Below, piece by piece: positions 18,484 through 28,813 of a stretch of DNA of 64,000 nucleotides. The translations under genes were made by a program, and so were the position numbers. Each line of letters opens with the position of its first letter. Positions within the stretch are counted from its first letter, which is position 1. The notes under the pieces are model-generated. The model was not told where the DNA came from, ran no database searches, and saw only the letters and a list, made by a program, of their open reading frames with translations. The DNA is taken from contig NCGN01000006.1 in assembly GCA_002281575.1 (NCBI GenBank), forward strand, positions 1 through 64,000, read 5' to 3'. Source of the DNA: Sphingobacteriia bacterium 28-36-52 (GTDB lineage: Bacteria > Bacteroidota > Bacteroidia > Chitinophagales > Chitinophagaceae).

Positions 18484-19709
18484 TATAATTCTAATAATGC
18501 CTTCACAGGATCTTTACCCATTAATAACAAAGCAGGGTTTTCTAAAAGATCCTTTACACGAACCAAGAAACTAACACTTTCTCTACCGTCAATAATGCGG
18601 TGATCATAGCTTAAAGCCAAGTACATCATTGGTTTAACAACTACTTGACCATTTATTGCCATTGGGCGTTCCTGAATTTTGTGCATTCCTAAAATGGCAC
18701 TTTGAGGAATATTTATAATTGGCGTGCTCATTAAACTTCCGAATACACCTCCATTGGTGATGGTAAATGTACCACCCTGTAATTCTTCTGCTGTTAACTT
18801 ACTATCTCTTGCCTTTCCAGCTAATTCTACAACCTTTCTTTCAATATCAGCCATGCTGAGGCTCTCTACATTGCGCATAACAGGCACTGTTAAACCTCTT
18901 GGTGTACTTACAGCAATGCTTATATCGGCATAATCATGATAAACAATTTGGTCTCCATCAATATAAGCATTTACAGAAGGCCACTCTCCTAAAGCAATTG
19001 CACATGCTTTAGCAAAGAAACTCATAAAGCCTAAATTAACCCCATGCCCTTCTTTAAATTTATCCTTATACTGTTTCCTTATTTCCATTATCTGCGTCAT
19101 ATCCACTTCATTAAAAGTGGTGAGCATGGCTGTAGTATTTTTAGATTCAACTAATCTTCTGCTAATAGTTCTTCGCAATGCACTCATTTTTTCTTGACGC
19201 ACATTTCTACTGAACAATGCCCCATCTGGTGCAAAAGACTTTTTGCCTGGGTTATTTAATGCGTCTAATACATCCTGCTTCATTATTTTTCCACCAGTTC
19301 CAGAAGGAGTAATTGATTTAGTATCTACTTTCTTGTCTGCAATAATAGCAGAAGCCACAGGGCTTGCTTTGATATCATTCGGAACTGCAGTAACTGCAGC
19401 TTGATTAACTGTGGCAGCAGGAGTTGATGCCTTTGTAGGGGCTACAACAGGAATAGCCATTCCTTCAGGCTTTACTGCAGTTTCATCAATATTAGCTAGT
19501 ACATCACCAATATTAAGGGTGTCCCCTTCTTTACCAATAGTTGTAAGAATTCCAGCTTTCTCTGCATTCACTTCAAAAGTGGCTTTTTCACTTTCTAGTT
19601 CAGCAATCACTTCGTCACGTTCTACCCATTCTCCATCTTTTTTAGTCCACTTCAAAAGGGTTACTTCATTTATTGACTCTCCAACTGTTGGTACTTTTAT
19701 TTCGATCAT
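18483..19709 (-). CDS. odhB: 2-oxoglutarate dehydrogenase E2 (succinyltransferase)
   Basis: A 408-residue E2 core. Residues 1-77 are a lipoyl domain with the modified K42 in ESEKATFEV; an Ala/Pro/Thr-rich linker follows, then an E3/E1-binding peripheral domain ([13 protein letters not shown]...[11 protein letters not shown]), and the catalytic domain with FNEVDMT and [11 protein letters not shown], giving H370 and D374. It transfers succinyl from E1 to CoA. It is 48 bp downstream of odhA in the same operon. The E3 gene (lpd) is not in the window. Confidence 0.96.
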   Translation of the reverse strand: MIEIKVPTVGESINEVTLLKWTKKDGEWVERDEVIAELESEKATFEVNAEKAGILTTIGKEGDTLNIGDVLANIDETAVKPEGMAIPVVAPTKASTPAATVNQAAVTAVPNDIKASPVASAIIADKKVDTKSITPSGTGGKIMKQDVLDALNNPGKKSFAPDGALFSRNVRQEKMSALRRTISRRLVESKNTTAMLTTFNEVDMTQIMEIRKQYKDKFKEGHGVNLGFMSFFAKACAIALGEWPSVNAYIDGDQIVYHDYADISIAVSTPRGLTVPVMRNVESLSMADIERKVVELAGKARDSKLTAEELQGGTFTITNGGVFGSLMSTPIINIPQSAILGMHKIQERPMAINGQVVVKPMMYLALSYDHRIIDGRESVSFLVRVKDLLENPALLLMGKDPVKALLEL

Positions 19710-19757
19710 AACGATGTATTAATATGGTATTATAGATAGTTCTAGTTATTAAATGCA

Positions 19758-22499
19758 TTAAATATTAAATGCAGTATCAATAATTTCTGCTTGCTCTTGT
19801 GCATGCACTTTTGCATAACCAGTTGCAGTTGCAGCACTAGCATTTCTACTGATTACACCAAAATTGATGGTTTTTAAATTGGTTTGTAAAAATCCGGCTG
19901 CACCCATATTCAAAGGCTCTTCTTGCACCCAGAACCAAGTTGCTTTATGGTATTTTTTATACAATAAGTCAAGTTGTTGATAAGGCAATGGATAAATTTG
20001 TTCTAAACGAACTATTGCAATATCAGTTCTATTTTCTTTCAGCTGCTTATCTGCTAACTCAAAATATAATTTACCAGAACAGAATAAAACCTTTTTTACT
20101 GCAGAAGCATCTGCAACAAATGCATCATCAATTAGCTCTTTAAAACCTCCTGAAGTAAAATCTTCTTTTGCACTATAAGTGCCAGGATTTCTCAAATTAG
20201 CTTTAGGAGAAAAATTAATTAAAGGCTTTCTAAAATTCCAACTCACTTGTCTTCTAAAAGCATGGAATAAATTAGCAGCGCTGGTGATATTGGTAATTAC
20301 CATATTCAGTTCTGCACACATTTGAAGAAAACGCTCCATTCTTGCACTACTGTGCTCAGGGCCTTGACCTTCATATCCGTGAGGCAATAACATAACTAAA
20401 CCATTTTGGCGCTGCCACTTTTGCTCACCAGCTGCTATGAACTGATCAATCATGGTTTGAGCTCCATTACAAAAATCTCCAAATTGAGCTTCCCAAATAA
20501 CCAATGCATTAGGATTGGCCATTGCATATCCATATTCAAATCCTAATACCCCGTATTCACTTAATAAAGAATTATAAATTCTAAACTGTTGCTGGCCATC
20601 TTTAAAGTGATTTAAACGATTGTATTCGCGGTTCGTTTCTTCATCTCTAATTACTGCATGTCTATGACTAAAAGTTCCTCGCTTTACGTCTTGACCACTC
20701 ATTCTTACAATATTCCCATCTGTTAAAATAGAACCGTAAGCCATTAATTCTGCAGTTGCCCAATCCACTTTTCTTTCGGTTTCGAATAACTTAATTTTAT
20801 CTTGAATTAATTTCTCAATTTTCTTCAATGGCTTTAAGTCGGCTGGCCATTTCATTAAACCATTAAACAATAGACCAAACTGATTATCATCAATGGCCGT
20901 TGAAGGGGAGTATTCAAAATCTGAAGTAGTTGCTTTTACAAAAGACTTCCAAATTAATTCTGGTTGTTGGTATTTATAAGGGAGCGGATTTTGCTTTACT
21001 TCATCTAATCTTTCTTGCAAATCGGACCAGAATTTTTTCTCCATGCCTTTGGCCAATTCTTGCGCATCCGGCGTTCCGTTTTCAATAAGATAATGGGTAT
21101 ATATTTCTCTAGGATTCTGGTGCTTATCTATTAGTGCATACAATTGAGGCTGCGTATACTTAGGATCATCGCCTTCGTTATGGCCATGCTTTCTATAGCA
21201 TACCATATCTATAAAAATGTCAGAATGAAATTGATCCCTATAACGTGTTGCAATTTCTGCGCATTTAACAACCGCTTCTGCATCGTCTCCATTTACATGC
21301 AAAACAGGAGCTTGAACCATAGCTGCAACAGAGGTAGAATAGTCTGCACTTCTTGCATCGTCAAAGTCGGTTGTAAAACCAATCTGGTTATTAATTACAA
21401 AGTGAATGGTTCCACCAGTATAATATCCACGAAGCTTACTCATTTGCAATACTTCGTATACAATACCTTGGCCTGCTACAGAAGAATCCCCATGAATTAA
21501 AATGGGTAAAATATTTTCAAAATGACTTTCAGAAATAAGATCCGCTTTTGCTCTAGCAAAACCAACAACAACTGGATCAACCGCTTCAAGATGCGAAGGA
21601 TTAGGCATCAATTTTAAATGAATGGTTTTATCATCCATTGTTTTTACTTCACTACCATACCCCATATGGTATTTCACATCACCGCTACCCATGGTTTGAT
21701 CAATGGTAGCTGTACCTTCAAACTCACTAAAAATTTGCTCATAGGTTTTCCCCATGATATTAGCCAACACATTTAATCTTCCTCTATGCGCCATCCCAAT
21801 AACGACTTCTTGAATGTCGTGGTTGGCCGCTGTATTTATGATTGCATCTAGTGCCGCAATGGTTGTTTCTCCTCCTTCTAATGAAAACCTTTTTTGTCCA
21901 ATGTATTTAGTGTGTAAAAACTTTTCGAACATCACTCCCTGATTCAATTTTTCAAGGATCCGCTGTTTTTTATTTAATGGCAAAGGCTTTGCAAAATTTT
22001 GCTCCATTTCTGCCGTCAAAAAATCAATTATTTTTTGATCACTAATATATTTAAACTCTATACCAACATGGTTGGCATAAGTATTTTGCAAATGAGATAA
22101 AATGTTTTTTAGTGTTGCAGCTCCTAAGCCAATTAAGTTGCCAGCTTGGTAAACTGTGTTTAAATCTGCCTCAGATAAACCAAAAAATGACAAGTCTAAA
22201 TTTGCTCCTCTATCTTTTCTGGTTCTGATAGGATTGGTTTTAGCAATTAAATGTCCTTTGTTTCTGTAGCCAAGAATAAGCCTATATACTTTAATTTCTT
22301 TCAACCAATCAGCGGAAGCGGTTACGACACCCTCAACAGAAGCTTGACCCGCGGTATAATTACCCGCAACAGCAAAGTCAAAACCTTCAAAAAACTTCCT
22401 CAAATCGGGGTCAACGCTCTCGGGATTGGTTAAAAAGTCTTGGTAAAGACCCTCTATGAATGCTGGATGTGAATTGGTGATGTACGAAAAATCCTTCAT
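19758..22499 (-). CDS. odhA: 2-oxoglutarate dehydrogenase E1 (thiamine-diphosphate dependent)
   Basis: A 913-residue E1o subunit of the TCA cycle, decarboxylating 2-oxoglutarate. The N-terminal E2-contact segment is SYITNSHPAFIEGLYQ; VVIGMAHRGRLNVLAN, HGDSSVAGQGIVYE and the ThDP/Mg region follow, then FRIYNSLLSEYGVLGFEYGYA and MLLPHGYEGQGPEHSS in the C-terminal half. The length is normal for a stand-alone SucA; no E2 domain is fused, unlike actinobacterial OdhA. It heads the odhA-odhB-methylase run. Confidence 0.97.
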   Translation of the reverse strand: MKDFSYITNSHPAFIEGLYQDFLTNPESVDPDLRKFFEGFDFAVAGNYTAGQASVEGVVTASADWLKEIKVYRLILGYRNKGHLIAKTNPIRTRKDRGANLDLSFFGLSEADLNTVYQAGNLIGLGAATLKNILSHLQNTYANHVGIEFKYISDQKIIDFLTAEMEQNFAKPLPLNKKQRILEKLNQGVMFEKFLHTKYIGQKRFSLEGGETTIAALDAIINTAANHDIQEVVIGMAHRGRLNVLANIMGKTYEQIFSEFEGTATIDQTMGSGDVKYHMGYGSEVKTMDDKTIHLKLMPNPSHLEAVDPVVVGFARAKADLISESHFENILPILIHGDSSVAGQGIVYEVLQMSKLRGYYTGGTIHFVINNQIGFTTDFDDARSADYSTSVAAMVQAPVLHVNGDDAEAVVKCAEIATRYRDQFHSDIFIDMVCYRKHGHNEGDDPKYTQPQLYALIDKHQNPREIYTHYLIENGTPDAQELAKGMEKKFWSDLQERLDEVKQNPLPYKYQQPELIWKSFVKATTSDFEYSPSTAIDDNQFGLLFNGLMKWPADLKPLKKIEKLIQDKIKLFETERKVDWATAELMAYGSILTDGNIVRMSGQDVKRGTFSHRHAVIRDEETNREYNRLNHFKDGQQQFRIYNSLLSEYGVLGFEYGYAMANPNALVIWEAQFGDFCNGAQTMIDQFIAAGEQKWQRQNGLVMLLPHGYEGQGPEHSSARMERFLQMCAELNMVITNITSAANLFHAFRRQVSWNFRKPLINFSPKANLRNPGTYSAKEDFTSGGFKELIDDAFVADASAVKKVLFCSGKLYFELADKQLKENRTDIAIVRLEQIYPLPYQQLDLLYKKYHKATWFWVQEEPLNMGAAGFLQTNLKTINFGVISRNASAATATGYAKVHAQEQAEIIDTAFNI

Positions 22500-22654
22500 T
22501 TGGCTTATTTATGCAGCTTTTCAATCTAAATTGTTCGCAAATATCGGTCATTGGGGGCAGAAAATAAACCAAAAAATAAGCTAAAACCCACTAATTTATA
22601 CACAGCAGCTGTTTTACTTAAAATAAGCAATTTTCTAGTTTTTTGTAATTTAAA

Positions 22655-22685
22655 TTTGAAATTTGTTAGAAAGCCCCTACCTTTG
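22655..22685 (+). promoter_or_regulatory. Canonical Bacteroidota promoter for rpsT
   Basis: TTTG at 22655-22658 and TACCTTTG at 22678-22685 with a 19-bp spacer fit the -33/-7 consensus of Bacteroidota primary sigma factor very well. The start codon is 21 bp past the -7 box. This is the clearest promoter in the window. Confidence 0.75.
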
Positions 22686-22706
22686 CCGTCCTGAAAAAAA
22701 TAGAAA

Positions 22707-22961
22707 ATGGCAAATCACTCAGCTACAAAGAAAGACGTCAGACAAGCCGCTAAGCGCCGTGACCGTAACCGTTACTATGGTAAAACTACCCGTAACGCAA
22801 TTCGCGACCTAAAAACAAGCGCAGAAAAGAAAGGATACGAAGAAAAACTCCCTGATGTTATTTCTATGATCGATAAGTTGGCAAAACGTGGAATCATCCA
22901 TAAGAACAAAGCAGCCAACCTGAAGAGCAAATTAGTGAAGAAAGCAACTGCATTAGCATAA
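22707..22961 (+). CDS. rpsT: 30S ribosomal protein S20
   Basis: An 84-residue basic protein with the S20 pattern: ANHSATKKDVRQAAKRRDRNR at the N-terminus, TTRNAIRDLK, and the KRGIIHKNKAANLKSKL C-terminal helix that contacts 16S rRNA. It stands alone between divergent odhA and a convergent histidine kinase gene, with its own promoter and terminator. Confidence 0.97.
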   Translation: MANHSATKKDVRQAAKRRDRNRYYGKTTRNAIRDLKTSAEKKGYEEKLPDVISMIDKLAKRGIIHKNKAANLKSKLVKKATALA

Positions 22962-22984
22962 TTGCTTATTTACTCTAAATAGTT

Positions 22985-23012
22985 AAAGCCAATCAATCGA
23001 TTGGCTTTTTTT
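22985..23012 (+). terminator. Rho-independent terminator of rpsT
   Basis: AAAGCCAATC / GATTGGCTTT (10-bp arms, 22985-22994 and 22999-23008) with a 4-base loop and a following T-run. It starts 24 bp past the rpsT stop and can also serve the convergent kinase gene. Confidence 0.85.
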
Positions 23013-23039
23013 ATTTTGAAATCTCTAAAAAAGAGACAA

Positions 23040-24410
23040 CTACTTTTTTACCGGTAAGATTACCACAAAACTATTCAGCTTCTCTGATATGGCTTTATAG
23101 TTTAAGCTTCCTTTGTGAATATTAATGATGCGATTAATTATGACTAAACCGAGCCCAAAACCTTTTTTCTTTCCTACATTGCTCCCTCTAAAGAAAGGAA
23201 TCAACATCTTTTCTGCCTCTTCGGTACTTAATTGATCTCCTTTATTTTGAAATTTAATTATTACTGTTTTATTGTCGGTTATTAATCGAATACTTACCGA
23301 TTTATCGTCTGAATACAAATAAGCATTTTTCATCAGGTTTATAAACGCAGCTCTCAGTAAAGCTTCATTGCCTTTTACCATCAATTGTTCATCATCAGAG
23401 GGTAAATTATCAAAAGTAAAAGCAGTTTTAGCATCAGGAAAAATTTTATTAAAATAAGCTACCGTATCAAATAACAATTCATCAATTCGTATATAAGGCC
23501 ATTCATCCATGAATTCAATTTGCTCATTTTGAGAAATCAATAACAAAGAATTGGTTAATTCAATCAAATTCTGCTGGTCTTCTTTTAAAGACATCAATAC
23601 CTTTTTATATCCTTCAACATCATAGTTACTATTTAAGGCCGCTTCTGTTTGAGATAACATTACTGCAAGAGGTGTTCTTAATTCATGTGAGGTATGATGC
23701 ACGTAACTTTTTCTAAATTCAAAAGCAGTTTTAATACGCTCAAGCATTGCGTTAAAATTTTGAGCAATCGCATTTATTTCATCTTTTGCTGGCTTTACAA
23801 AAATTCGTTCAGACAAATTCAGCTCATTAGTTCTTTGCATTTGATTACTTAATTCAACTATGGGCTTTATAGCTTGACGAACAAAAAGAAAAGCCATAAC
23901 AGCTGTTAGCAACAACGATCCTCCAAAAACGCTTGCAAGAATTAATTTCATGGTATTAAGTTTCCTTAAACCAACTCTATCAAAGGCAGTAGTAATTAAA
24001 TATTGTTGCTGAATTGGCTTATAGGCCACTACAATCTGGTGATTATCTATATCGGTAAATCGAATTACTCCTTGTTTTTTTACTTTTTTAAAATCAAGTA
24101 TGGGAAAATTGATGTTTTTTTTATTACCTAAACTAAAGATTAGCGAACCAGTTGAATCTAATATGTATAATCGTTCGTTAACCAACGCAATCCTATGAAC
24201 TCGCAAAATATCTTCTTGAATTACTACTGGCGATTTTTGCTTCAAATTACTATAAATGACATATAAATCGTCACCCTCAGATTCTACCCGACTGTAATAG
24301 TCATCTTCGCGATAGGAGGAATACAAAAAATAAATACTGGTACAGGCAATAAGTAAAATGGCAGCAACAAAGCTTGTAAAAAGCAGTGCGAACCGAAGTT
24401 TTAAATTCAT
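23040..24410 (-). CDS. HAMP-domain sensor histidine kinase
   Basis: A 456-residue membrane kinase. TM1 is about 7-30 and TM2 about 154-178, framing a 120-residue periplasmic sensor; HAMP covers about 178-231; the phospho-acceptor H242 is in SHELRTPLAV; the catalytic domain has the N box (NLMKNAYLYS), then an F box/G2 region FFRGSNVGKKKGFGLGLVI. The ligand is unknown. It is the last gene of a three-gene unit with the response regulator (4-bp gap) and the adhesin-like lipoprotein. Confidence 0.93.
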   Translation of the reverse strand: MNLKLRFALLFTSFVAAILLIACTSIYFLYSSYREDDYYSRVESEGDDLYVIYSNLKQKSPVVIQEDILRVHRIALVNERLYILDSTGSLIFSLGNKKNINFPILDFKKVKKQGVIRFTDIDNHQIVVAYKPIQQQYLITTAFDRVGLRKLNTMKLILASVFGGSLLLTAVMAFLFVRQAIKPIVELSNQMQRTNELNLSERIFVKPAKDEINAIAQNFNAMLERIKTAFEFRKSYVHHTSHELRTPLAVMLSQTEAALNSNYDVEGYKKVLMSLKEDQQNLIELTNSLLLISQNEQIEFMDEWPYIRIDELLFDTVAYFNKIFPDAKTAFTFDNLPSDDEQLMVKGNEALLRAAFINLMKNAYLYSDDKSVSIRLITDNKTVIIKFQNKGDQLSTEEAEKMLIPFFRGSNVGKKKGFGLGLVIINRIINIHKGSLNYKAISEKLNSFVVILPVKK

Positions 24411-24414
24411 GTAA

Positions 24415-25095
24415 TTACTTTATAAAGTAACCAAAACCTGGTTTAGTATGAATGAGCTTGGTATTAAAAGGCTTATCAATTTTATTTCTTAAAAAACTGA
24501 TATACACTTCAATGGTATTGGTTCCTGTATCAAAACTCAAATCCCAAACTTTTTCTAAAATTTCCTGCTTTGAAATCACCCTCTCAGGTGTTCTTACTAA
24601 TAATGTTAATAGTGTAAACTCTTTAGAAGTTAGATTAATAATAACCCCACCTCGAATTACCGATTTAAGTTTAAAATCAATTTCTAAATCACTGTATACT
24701 ATTTTTTCATGATTCTCAACAGAATCGGTTCTTTTAAACAATACTTTAAGCCGGGCAAATAATTCATCAAAATGAAATGGCTTTACTAAATAATCATCGG
24801 CACCCATATTAAAAGCAGCTACTTTATCATGTATTTCACCAACTGCAGTTAACATAACAATGGGAATATTTGCACTTCTTTTTCTAAAATCACTACAAAG
24901 TGCCATTCCATTTTTACCAGGCAAATTAATATCGAGTAAAGCCATGGAATAATCGTTATCCATAAACATTTTATCGGCTTGAAGTCCGTTTTCAGCAACG
25001 TCTACTTCATAACCAACCCTTGTCAATTCATCTTGTATGGCTTTAGCCAATTTAGCTTCGTCCTCAGCCAATAATATTTTATATTTTTTTTCCAT
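24415..25095 (-). CDS. OmpR-family response regulator
   Basis: A 226-residue regulator. The receiver domain (1-120) has acidic pocket E11/D12, phospho-acceptor D55 in LLDINLPGKNG and the K in YLVKPFHF; the C-terminal winged-helix (about 130-226) shows LTSKEFTLLTLLVRTPERVIS and the VYISFLRNKID recognition helix. It should be phosphorylated by the kinase encoded just downstream. Its start codon overlaps the stop of the upstream lipoprotein gene by one base (TAATG). Confidence 0.95.
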   Translation of the reverse strand: MEKKYKILLAEDEAKLAKAIQDELTRVGYEVDVAENGLQADKMFMDNDYSMALLDINLPGKNGMALCSDFRKRSANIPIVMLTAVGEIHDKVAAFNMGADDYLVKPFHFDELFARLKVLFKRTDSVENHEKIVYSDLEIDFKLKSVIRGGVIINLTSKEFTLLTLLVRTPERVISKQEILEKVWDLSFDTGTNTIEVYISFLRNKIDKPFNTKLIHTKPGFGYFIK

Positions 25096-25814
25096 TAATC
25101 AATTTTTTTAACATTACCGGCACCAACAATTTTTTGACTTACTACTGCATTCCCTTTATAAAATACATCTCCAGATCCCATGATTTTAATATTAAGTGAA
25201 ACATCAGCATAAACTTTCACATTTCCATTTCCTGCAATTTTAATGGAAGCATTTTCCGATTTAAGTAGTTCCGCATTACAATCTCCAGTACCTGCAATAT
25301 CAAAAGATGCAGTTTTAGTTTCTCCTTGCAAATTCACGTTTCCAGCCCCCTTTATTCCCACTTCTAACTTGGGAGTATTTACAGATAAGTCTACATCGCC
25401 TTGTCCTGCTATATCAATTTTTAATTCATCACCTCCAGTAAACTTGTCAGTTCCTTTTACATTACCAGATCCTGCCAAAAATATCCCAGTTAAAACGGGC
25501 GTAGTAATAGTAATTTTTATACCATGATCCGACTTTAAATTGAATTTAGACTTGGTTTTAAACACCAATTCATTTTTGCTTTCAGATAGAATTACATATT
25601 TCTGTATATTCTCGTCTGTTTCAATTGAAACAGACGTGGTTTTACCCGGCATCAAAATAATATCGAAATTTCCTTTTAATACAATTTTTTCAGCTTTCGT
25701 GACCTTTCTATCGACTGTTACAATATTTCCATTGCCGTGTATGGATTTCCCTATCCAATTACAGGAAATGAGCACCATGGATAGTATAATAGCAGCAAAA
25801 ATGTTGCTTTTCAT
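25095..25814 (-). CDS. Head-GIN domain lipoprotein (DUF2807)
   Basis: A 239-residue lipoprotein. I place the start at the ATG at 25814 because residues from there form a good signal with lipobox LISC (C18); the reading frame continues upstream to 25898 but overlaps the guaA start. The rest is a repetitive right-handed beta structure rich in GNG/GSG/GAG turns (SIHGNGNIVTVDR start, LAGSGNVKG, AGQGDVDLS, GAGNVNLQG), typical of the putative auto-transporter adhesin head-GIN domain. Function in the family is not settled. It heads the operon with the two-component pair, so it may be the sensed or co-regulated envelope component. Confidence 0.88.
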   Translation of the reverse strand: MKSNIFAAIILSMVLISCNWIGKSIHGNGNIVTVDRKVTKAEKIVLKGNFDIILMPGKTTSVSIETDENIQKYVILSESKNELVFKTKSKFNLKSDHGIKITITTPVLTGIFLAGSGNVKGTDKFTGGDELKIDIAGQGDVDLSVNTPKLEVGIKGAGNVNLQGETKTASFDIAGTGDCNAELLKSENASIKIAGNGNVKVYADVSLNIKIMGSGDVFYKGNAVVSQKIVGAGNVKKID

Positions 25815-25883
25815 ATTAAATAAATTATGGTACCCGAAAGGTAGCAAAAAAGCGCATAAATATGGGAACAAGTAAAATTGAAT

Positions 25884-25891
25884 TAACTTTG
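25884..25891 (+). promoter_or_regulatory. Possible -7 box for guaA
   Basis: TAACTTTG fits TAnnTTTG and ends 6 bases before the guaA ATG, which would make the message leaderless or nearly so. No TTG at -33 was found. Confidence 0.35.
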
Positions 25892-25896
25892 ACCCC

Positions 25897-27432
25897 ATGA
25901 CAGAAAAAATACTGATTCTCGATTTTGGTAGTCAATATACCCAGTTAATTGCTCGTGCTGTTCGTGAGGCGAATATTTATTGCGAAATAATCCCTTTTCA
26001 CAAAGCCTTTACCATTGACCCCTCTTTAAAAGGGATTATTTTAAGCGGGTCTCCGTTCAGTGTGAATGAAGAAAATGCACCTTCGGTTGATATTGCTTCA
26101 TTCATAAATCAACTACCTGTATTGGGTGTTTGTTATGGTGCACAATTAACAGCTAAAGTATTTGGAGGGAAAGTTGACAAGTCAAATAAAAGAGAGTACG
26201 GTAGAGCGCAATTGGATATTCAAAAGCAAGATCTACTATTTAACGGAATTAGCTTAAAGTCTCAAGTTTGGATGAGCCATAGCGATTCCATTAAAAGTTT
26301 ACCTGAGGGATTCTCCATTTTAGCAACAACAGAAAGCATACCAGTGGCAGCTTTTAAGAAAGATGGTACCGATACTCATCCGCTATACGGTTTTCAATTT
26401 CACCCAGAAGTTTACCATTCAACAGAGGGTAAAAAAATGATTAAAAACTTCTTGGTAGATATTTGTGGATGTAGCCAAAACTGGACACCTGCCTCATTTG
26501 TAGAAGAAACGGTAGCCAAATTAAAAGAAGAGATTGGCAACAAGCAAGTGATCATGGCTTTAAGTGGTGGAGTAGATAGTACTGTTGCCGCAACTTTAAT
26601 TGCAAAAGCAATTGGGCCAAGATTACATGGAATATTTGTAGATAATGGCGTATTAAGAAAAGATGAATTTGAACAAGTACTAGAAACCTATAATGCAATA
26701 GGATTAAATGTAAAAGGGGTAGACGCTAAAGATCTTTTTTATGCGGCGTTAAAAGACCAAACCGATCCAGAAGCAAAACGAAAAGCAATAGGGAAATTAT
26801 TTATTGATGTGTTTCAATCTGAATCACTTCAATTACCCAATATTTCATTTTTAGGTCAGGGAACCATTTATCCAGATGTCATTGAAAGTGTAAGTGTTCA
26901 TGGACCATCACAAACCATTAAAAGTCATCACAATGTTGGAGGTTTGCCCGACACGATGCACCTTTCTTTAGTTGAACCATTGAGGTACTTATTTAAAGAT
27001 GAAGTAAGAAAGGTTGGACTCGAGCTTGGCATACCATCAGATATGATTAACCGACACCCTTTTCCTGGACCAGGCTTAGCCATTCGAATTTTAGGTGAGG
27101 TAAATGCAGAGAGAGTAGATTTATTGCAAAGAGCTGATGCCATTTTCATAAATGGTTTAAAGAAAGCGGGTTTATACACACAAGTTTGGCAAGCAGGTAC
27201 TATACTTTTACCAGTGAAGAGTGTGGGTGTAATGGGCGATGAAAGAACCTATGAGTTTACTGTTGCATTAAGAGCTGTGACCTCTGTAGATGGAATGACT
27301 GCAGATTGGGCACATTTACCTTATGAATTCTTAGCTGATATTTCAAACGAAATTATTAATAACGTAAGAGGTATAAATAGAGTCGTTTACGATATTAGTA
27401 GTAAACCACCTGCAACTATTGAGTGGGAATAG
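25897..27432 (+). CDS. guaA: GMP synthase (glutamine-hydrolysing)
   Basis: A 511-residue enzyme converting XMP to GMP. The N-terminal class I amidotransferase domain has the triad C79 (GVCYGAQ), H169 and E171 (FQFHPEVYH). The ATP-pyrophosphatase domain has SGGVDST at 223-229, and the C-terminal dimerisation domain holds [16 protein letters not shown] and ends in PPATIEWE as usual. It is divergent from the GIN operon and 21 bp upstream of the binding-protein-like gene. Confidence 0.98.
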   Translation: MTEKILILDFGSQYTQLIARAVREANIYCEIIPFHKAFTIDPSLKGIILSGSPFSVNEENAPSVDIASFINQLPVLGVCYGAQLTAKVFGGKVDKSNKREYGRAQLDIQKQDLLFNGISLKSQVWMSHSDSIKSLPEGFSILATTESIPVAAFKKDGTDTHPLYGFQFHPEVYHSTEGKKMIKNFLVDICGCSQNWTPASFVEETVAKLKEEIGNKQVIMALSGGVDSTVAATLIAKAIGPRLHGIFVDNGVLRKDEFEQVLETYNAIGLNVKGVDAKDLFYAALKDQTDPEAKRKAIGKLFIDVFQSESLQLPNISFLGQGTIYPDVIESVSVHGPSQTIKSHHNVGGLPDTMHLSLVEPLRYLFKDEVRKVGLELGIPSDMINRHPFPGPGLAIRILGEVNAERVDLLQRADAIFINGLKKAGLYTQVWQAGTILLPVKSVGVMGDERTYEFTVALRAVTSVDGMTADWAHLPYEFLADISNEIINNVRGINRVVYDISSKPPATIEWE

Positions 27433-27453
27433 TTTAACATAATTAAAAAAGCA

Positions 27454-28611
27454 ATGCGGTTAAAAAGATACTTAGTAAGCTTATTGATTCTAATAGCTAG
27501 CAATAGCATATTAGCACAGCAAGCCGCTCCTATGAAAATAGCCGTATTTGCACCCATATATTTAGATACGGTATTCAATGGCAGTAACTATATTTTAGGT
27601 AACAACAATTTACCAAGGACTATTTTACCAGGCTTAGATTTTTACAACGGCGTACAATTGGCCATTGACTCATTGAATGCAGAAGGGCAGTCTTTAACTG
27701 TTCTATTTTTTGACAGCAAAAGCAATTCACAATCTGTAAAGCAAATTTTAGCAACTGAAGCTTTACAGGATATTTCAATGATTATTGCATCCTTCAATAA
27801 TAGGAATGACGTTAAACCCTTAGCAGATTTTGCATTAAATAAACAGATCCCATTGATTTCAATGACTTACCCCAATGATGGCGGGGTTAAAGACAATCCT
27901 TACTTTGCTTTGGTAAATCCAACACTTACAACTCACGTAGAAGGGGTTTTTAAATTCTTACAAAAAAACTATCCAACCGAACCAATCATTTATGTAAAAA
28001 AGCCTGGAGGTTTAGAAGATATGATTGAGGGTTTATTCTTAGAGTTAAATAAAAAAACGCCCGCTTTACCATTAAAAATCAAAACAATCAGCGCTACAGA
28101 TAGTACCAATATTTCAGCCTTTAATACAATTATGGATAGCACTAAAACTAATATTATTTTTTGTGGTAGTCTTAATGAAAATTTTGGCATTAACCTAGTA
28201 AAATCTGCTGCAGCAAATAAAGCATACAAATCAATTCTGGTAGGTATGCCTACCTGGGATGCCATTAAAGATTTGGGGAAGGGTACAGATATTATTTATT
28301 CTACCCCCTATAACTACAATAGGACAGATAAGTTGGGACAGTATATTAATCAAAACTATAGAAACAAAGTTGCTGGAAGACCCTCTGATATGGTATTTAA
28401 AGGGTTTGAAGCAATGTATCATTTTGGAAAGTTGCTGATAAAACACCAAAATAGTATAGCCACCCAATTATCAGACAATAGTTTTAAGCTATTCAATGAA
28501 TTTGATTTTGTTCCTGTAAAAAACAACGGCGAAAACCTTCCTGCCTATTTAGAAAACAAACGAATATATTTTATCAAAAAAACAGATGGGGTAATTAAAT
28601 CAATTCAGTAA
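27454..28611 (+). CDS. Type I periplasmic-binding-fold protein
   Basis: A 385-residue exported protein with a signal peptide ending near AQQ (residues 1-22). The body resembles Leu/Ile/Val-type substrate-binding proteins (PBP1 fold): [14 protein letters not shown] first strand, a [17 protein letters not shown] helix, repeated Rossmann-like alpha/beta units and a late [19 protein letters not shown] segment. In Bacteroidota such proteins are often stand-alone, not ABC-linked; LpoA-like or amino-acid-binding roles are both open. No permease or ATPase gene is close. Confidence 0.75.
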   Translation: MRLKRYLVSLLILIASNSILAQQAAPMKIAVFAPIYLDTVFNGSNYILGNNNLPRTILPGLDFYNGVQLAIDSLNAEGQSLTVLFFDSKSNSQSVKQILATEALQDISMIIASFNNRNDVKPLADFALNKQIPLISMTYPNDGGVKDNPYFALVNPTLTTHVEGVFKFLQKNYPTEPIIYVKKPGGLEDMIEGLFLELNKKTPALPLKIKTISATDSTNISAFNTIMDSTKTNIIFCGSLNENFGINLVKSAAANKAYKSILVGMPTWDAIKDLGKGTDIIYSTPYNYNRTDKLGQYINQNYRNKVAGRPSDMVFKGFEAMYHFGKLLIKHQNSIATQLSDNSFKLFNEFDFVPVKNNGENLPAYLENKRIYFIKKTDGVIKSIQ

Positions 28612-28642
28612 ACTGTTTAGTATTGAAACTGTTACATTGAGT

Positions 28643-28813
28643 ATGGCTGGAAATAAAGGAAATAAATCATACTTACCCCAAAAGAACTGCGCTAATTGTG
28701 GCAAGCCATTTACTTGGAGAAAAAAATGGGAGAAGAACTGGGCTGAAGTAAAATATTGCAGTGATAGATGCAGAAATTCAAATAAAGGAAATGCAGGCCA
28801 ACAAGGGAAATGA
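28643..28813 (+). CDS. DUF2256 zinc-ribbon miniprotein
   Basis: A 56-residue protein too short for routine gene calls. It has the DUF2256 layout: [20 protein letters not shown] followed by VKYCSDRC, giving two CxxC-type pairs (C16/C19 and C39/C43) that should bind one zinc, plus the conserved Trp residues. Members are often encoded near DNA photolyase or cryptochrome genes; here it overlaps the start of a repair helicase by 23 bp, so the two are likely co-translated. The role is unknown; RNA or DNA binding is inference. Confidence 0.85.
   Translation: MAGNKGNKSYLPQKNCANCGKPFTWRKKWEKNWAEVKYCSDRCRNSNKGNAGQQGK

Noticed and set aside
25815..25898. Upstream extension of the GIN lipoprotein
   Set aside because: The lipobox signal starts at 25814; the extra 28 residues would break the signal peptide and reach into guaA.
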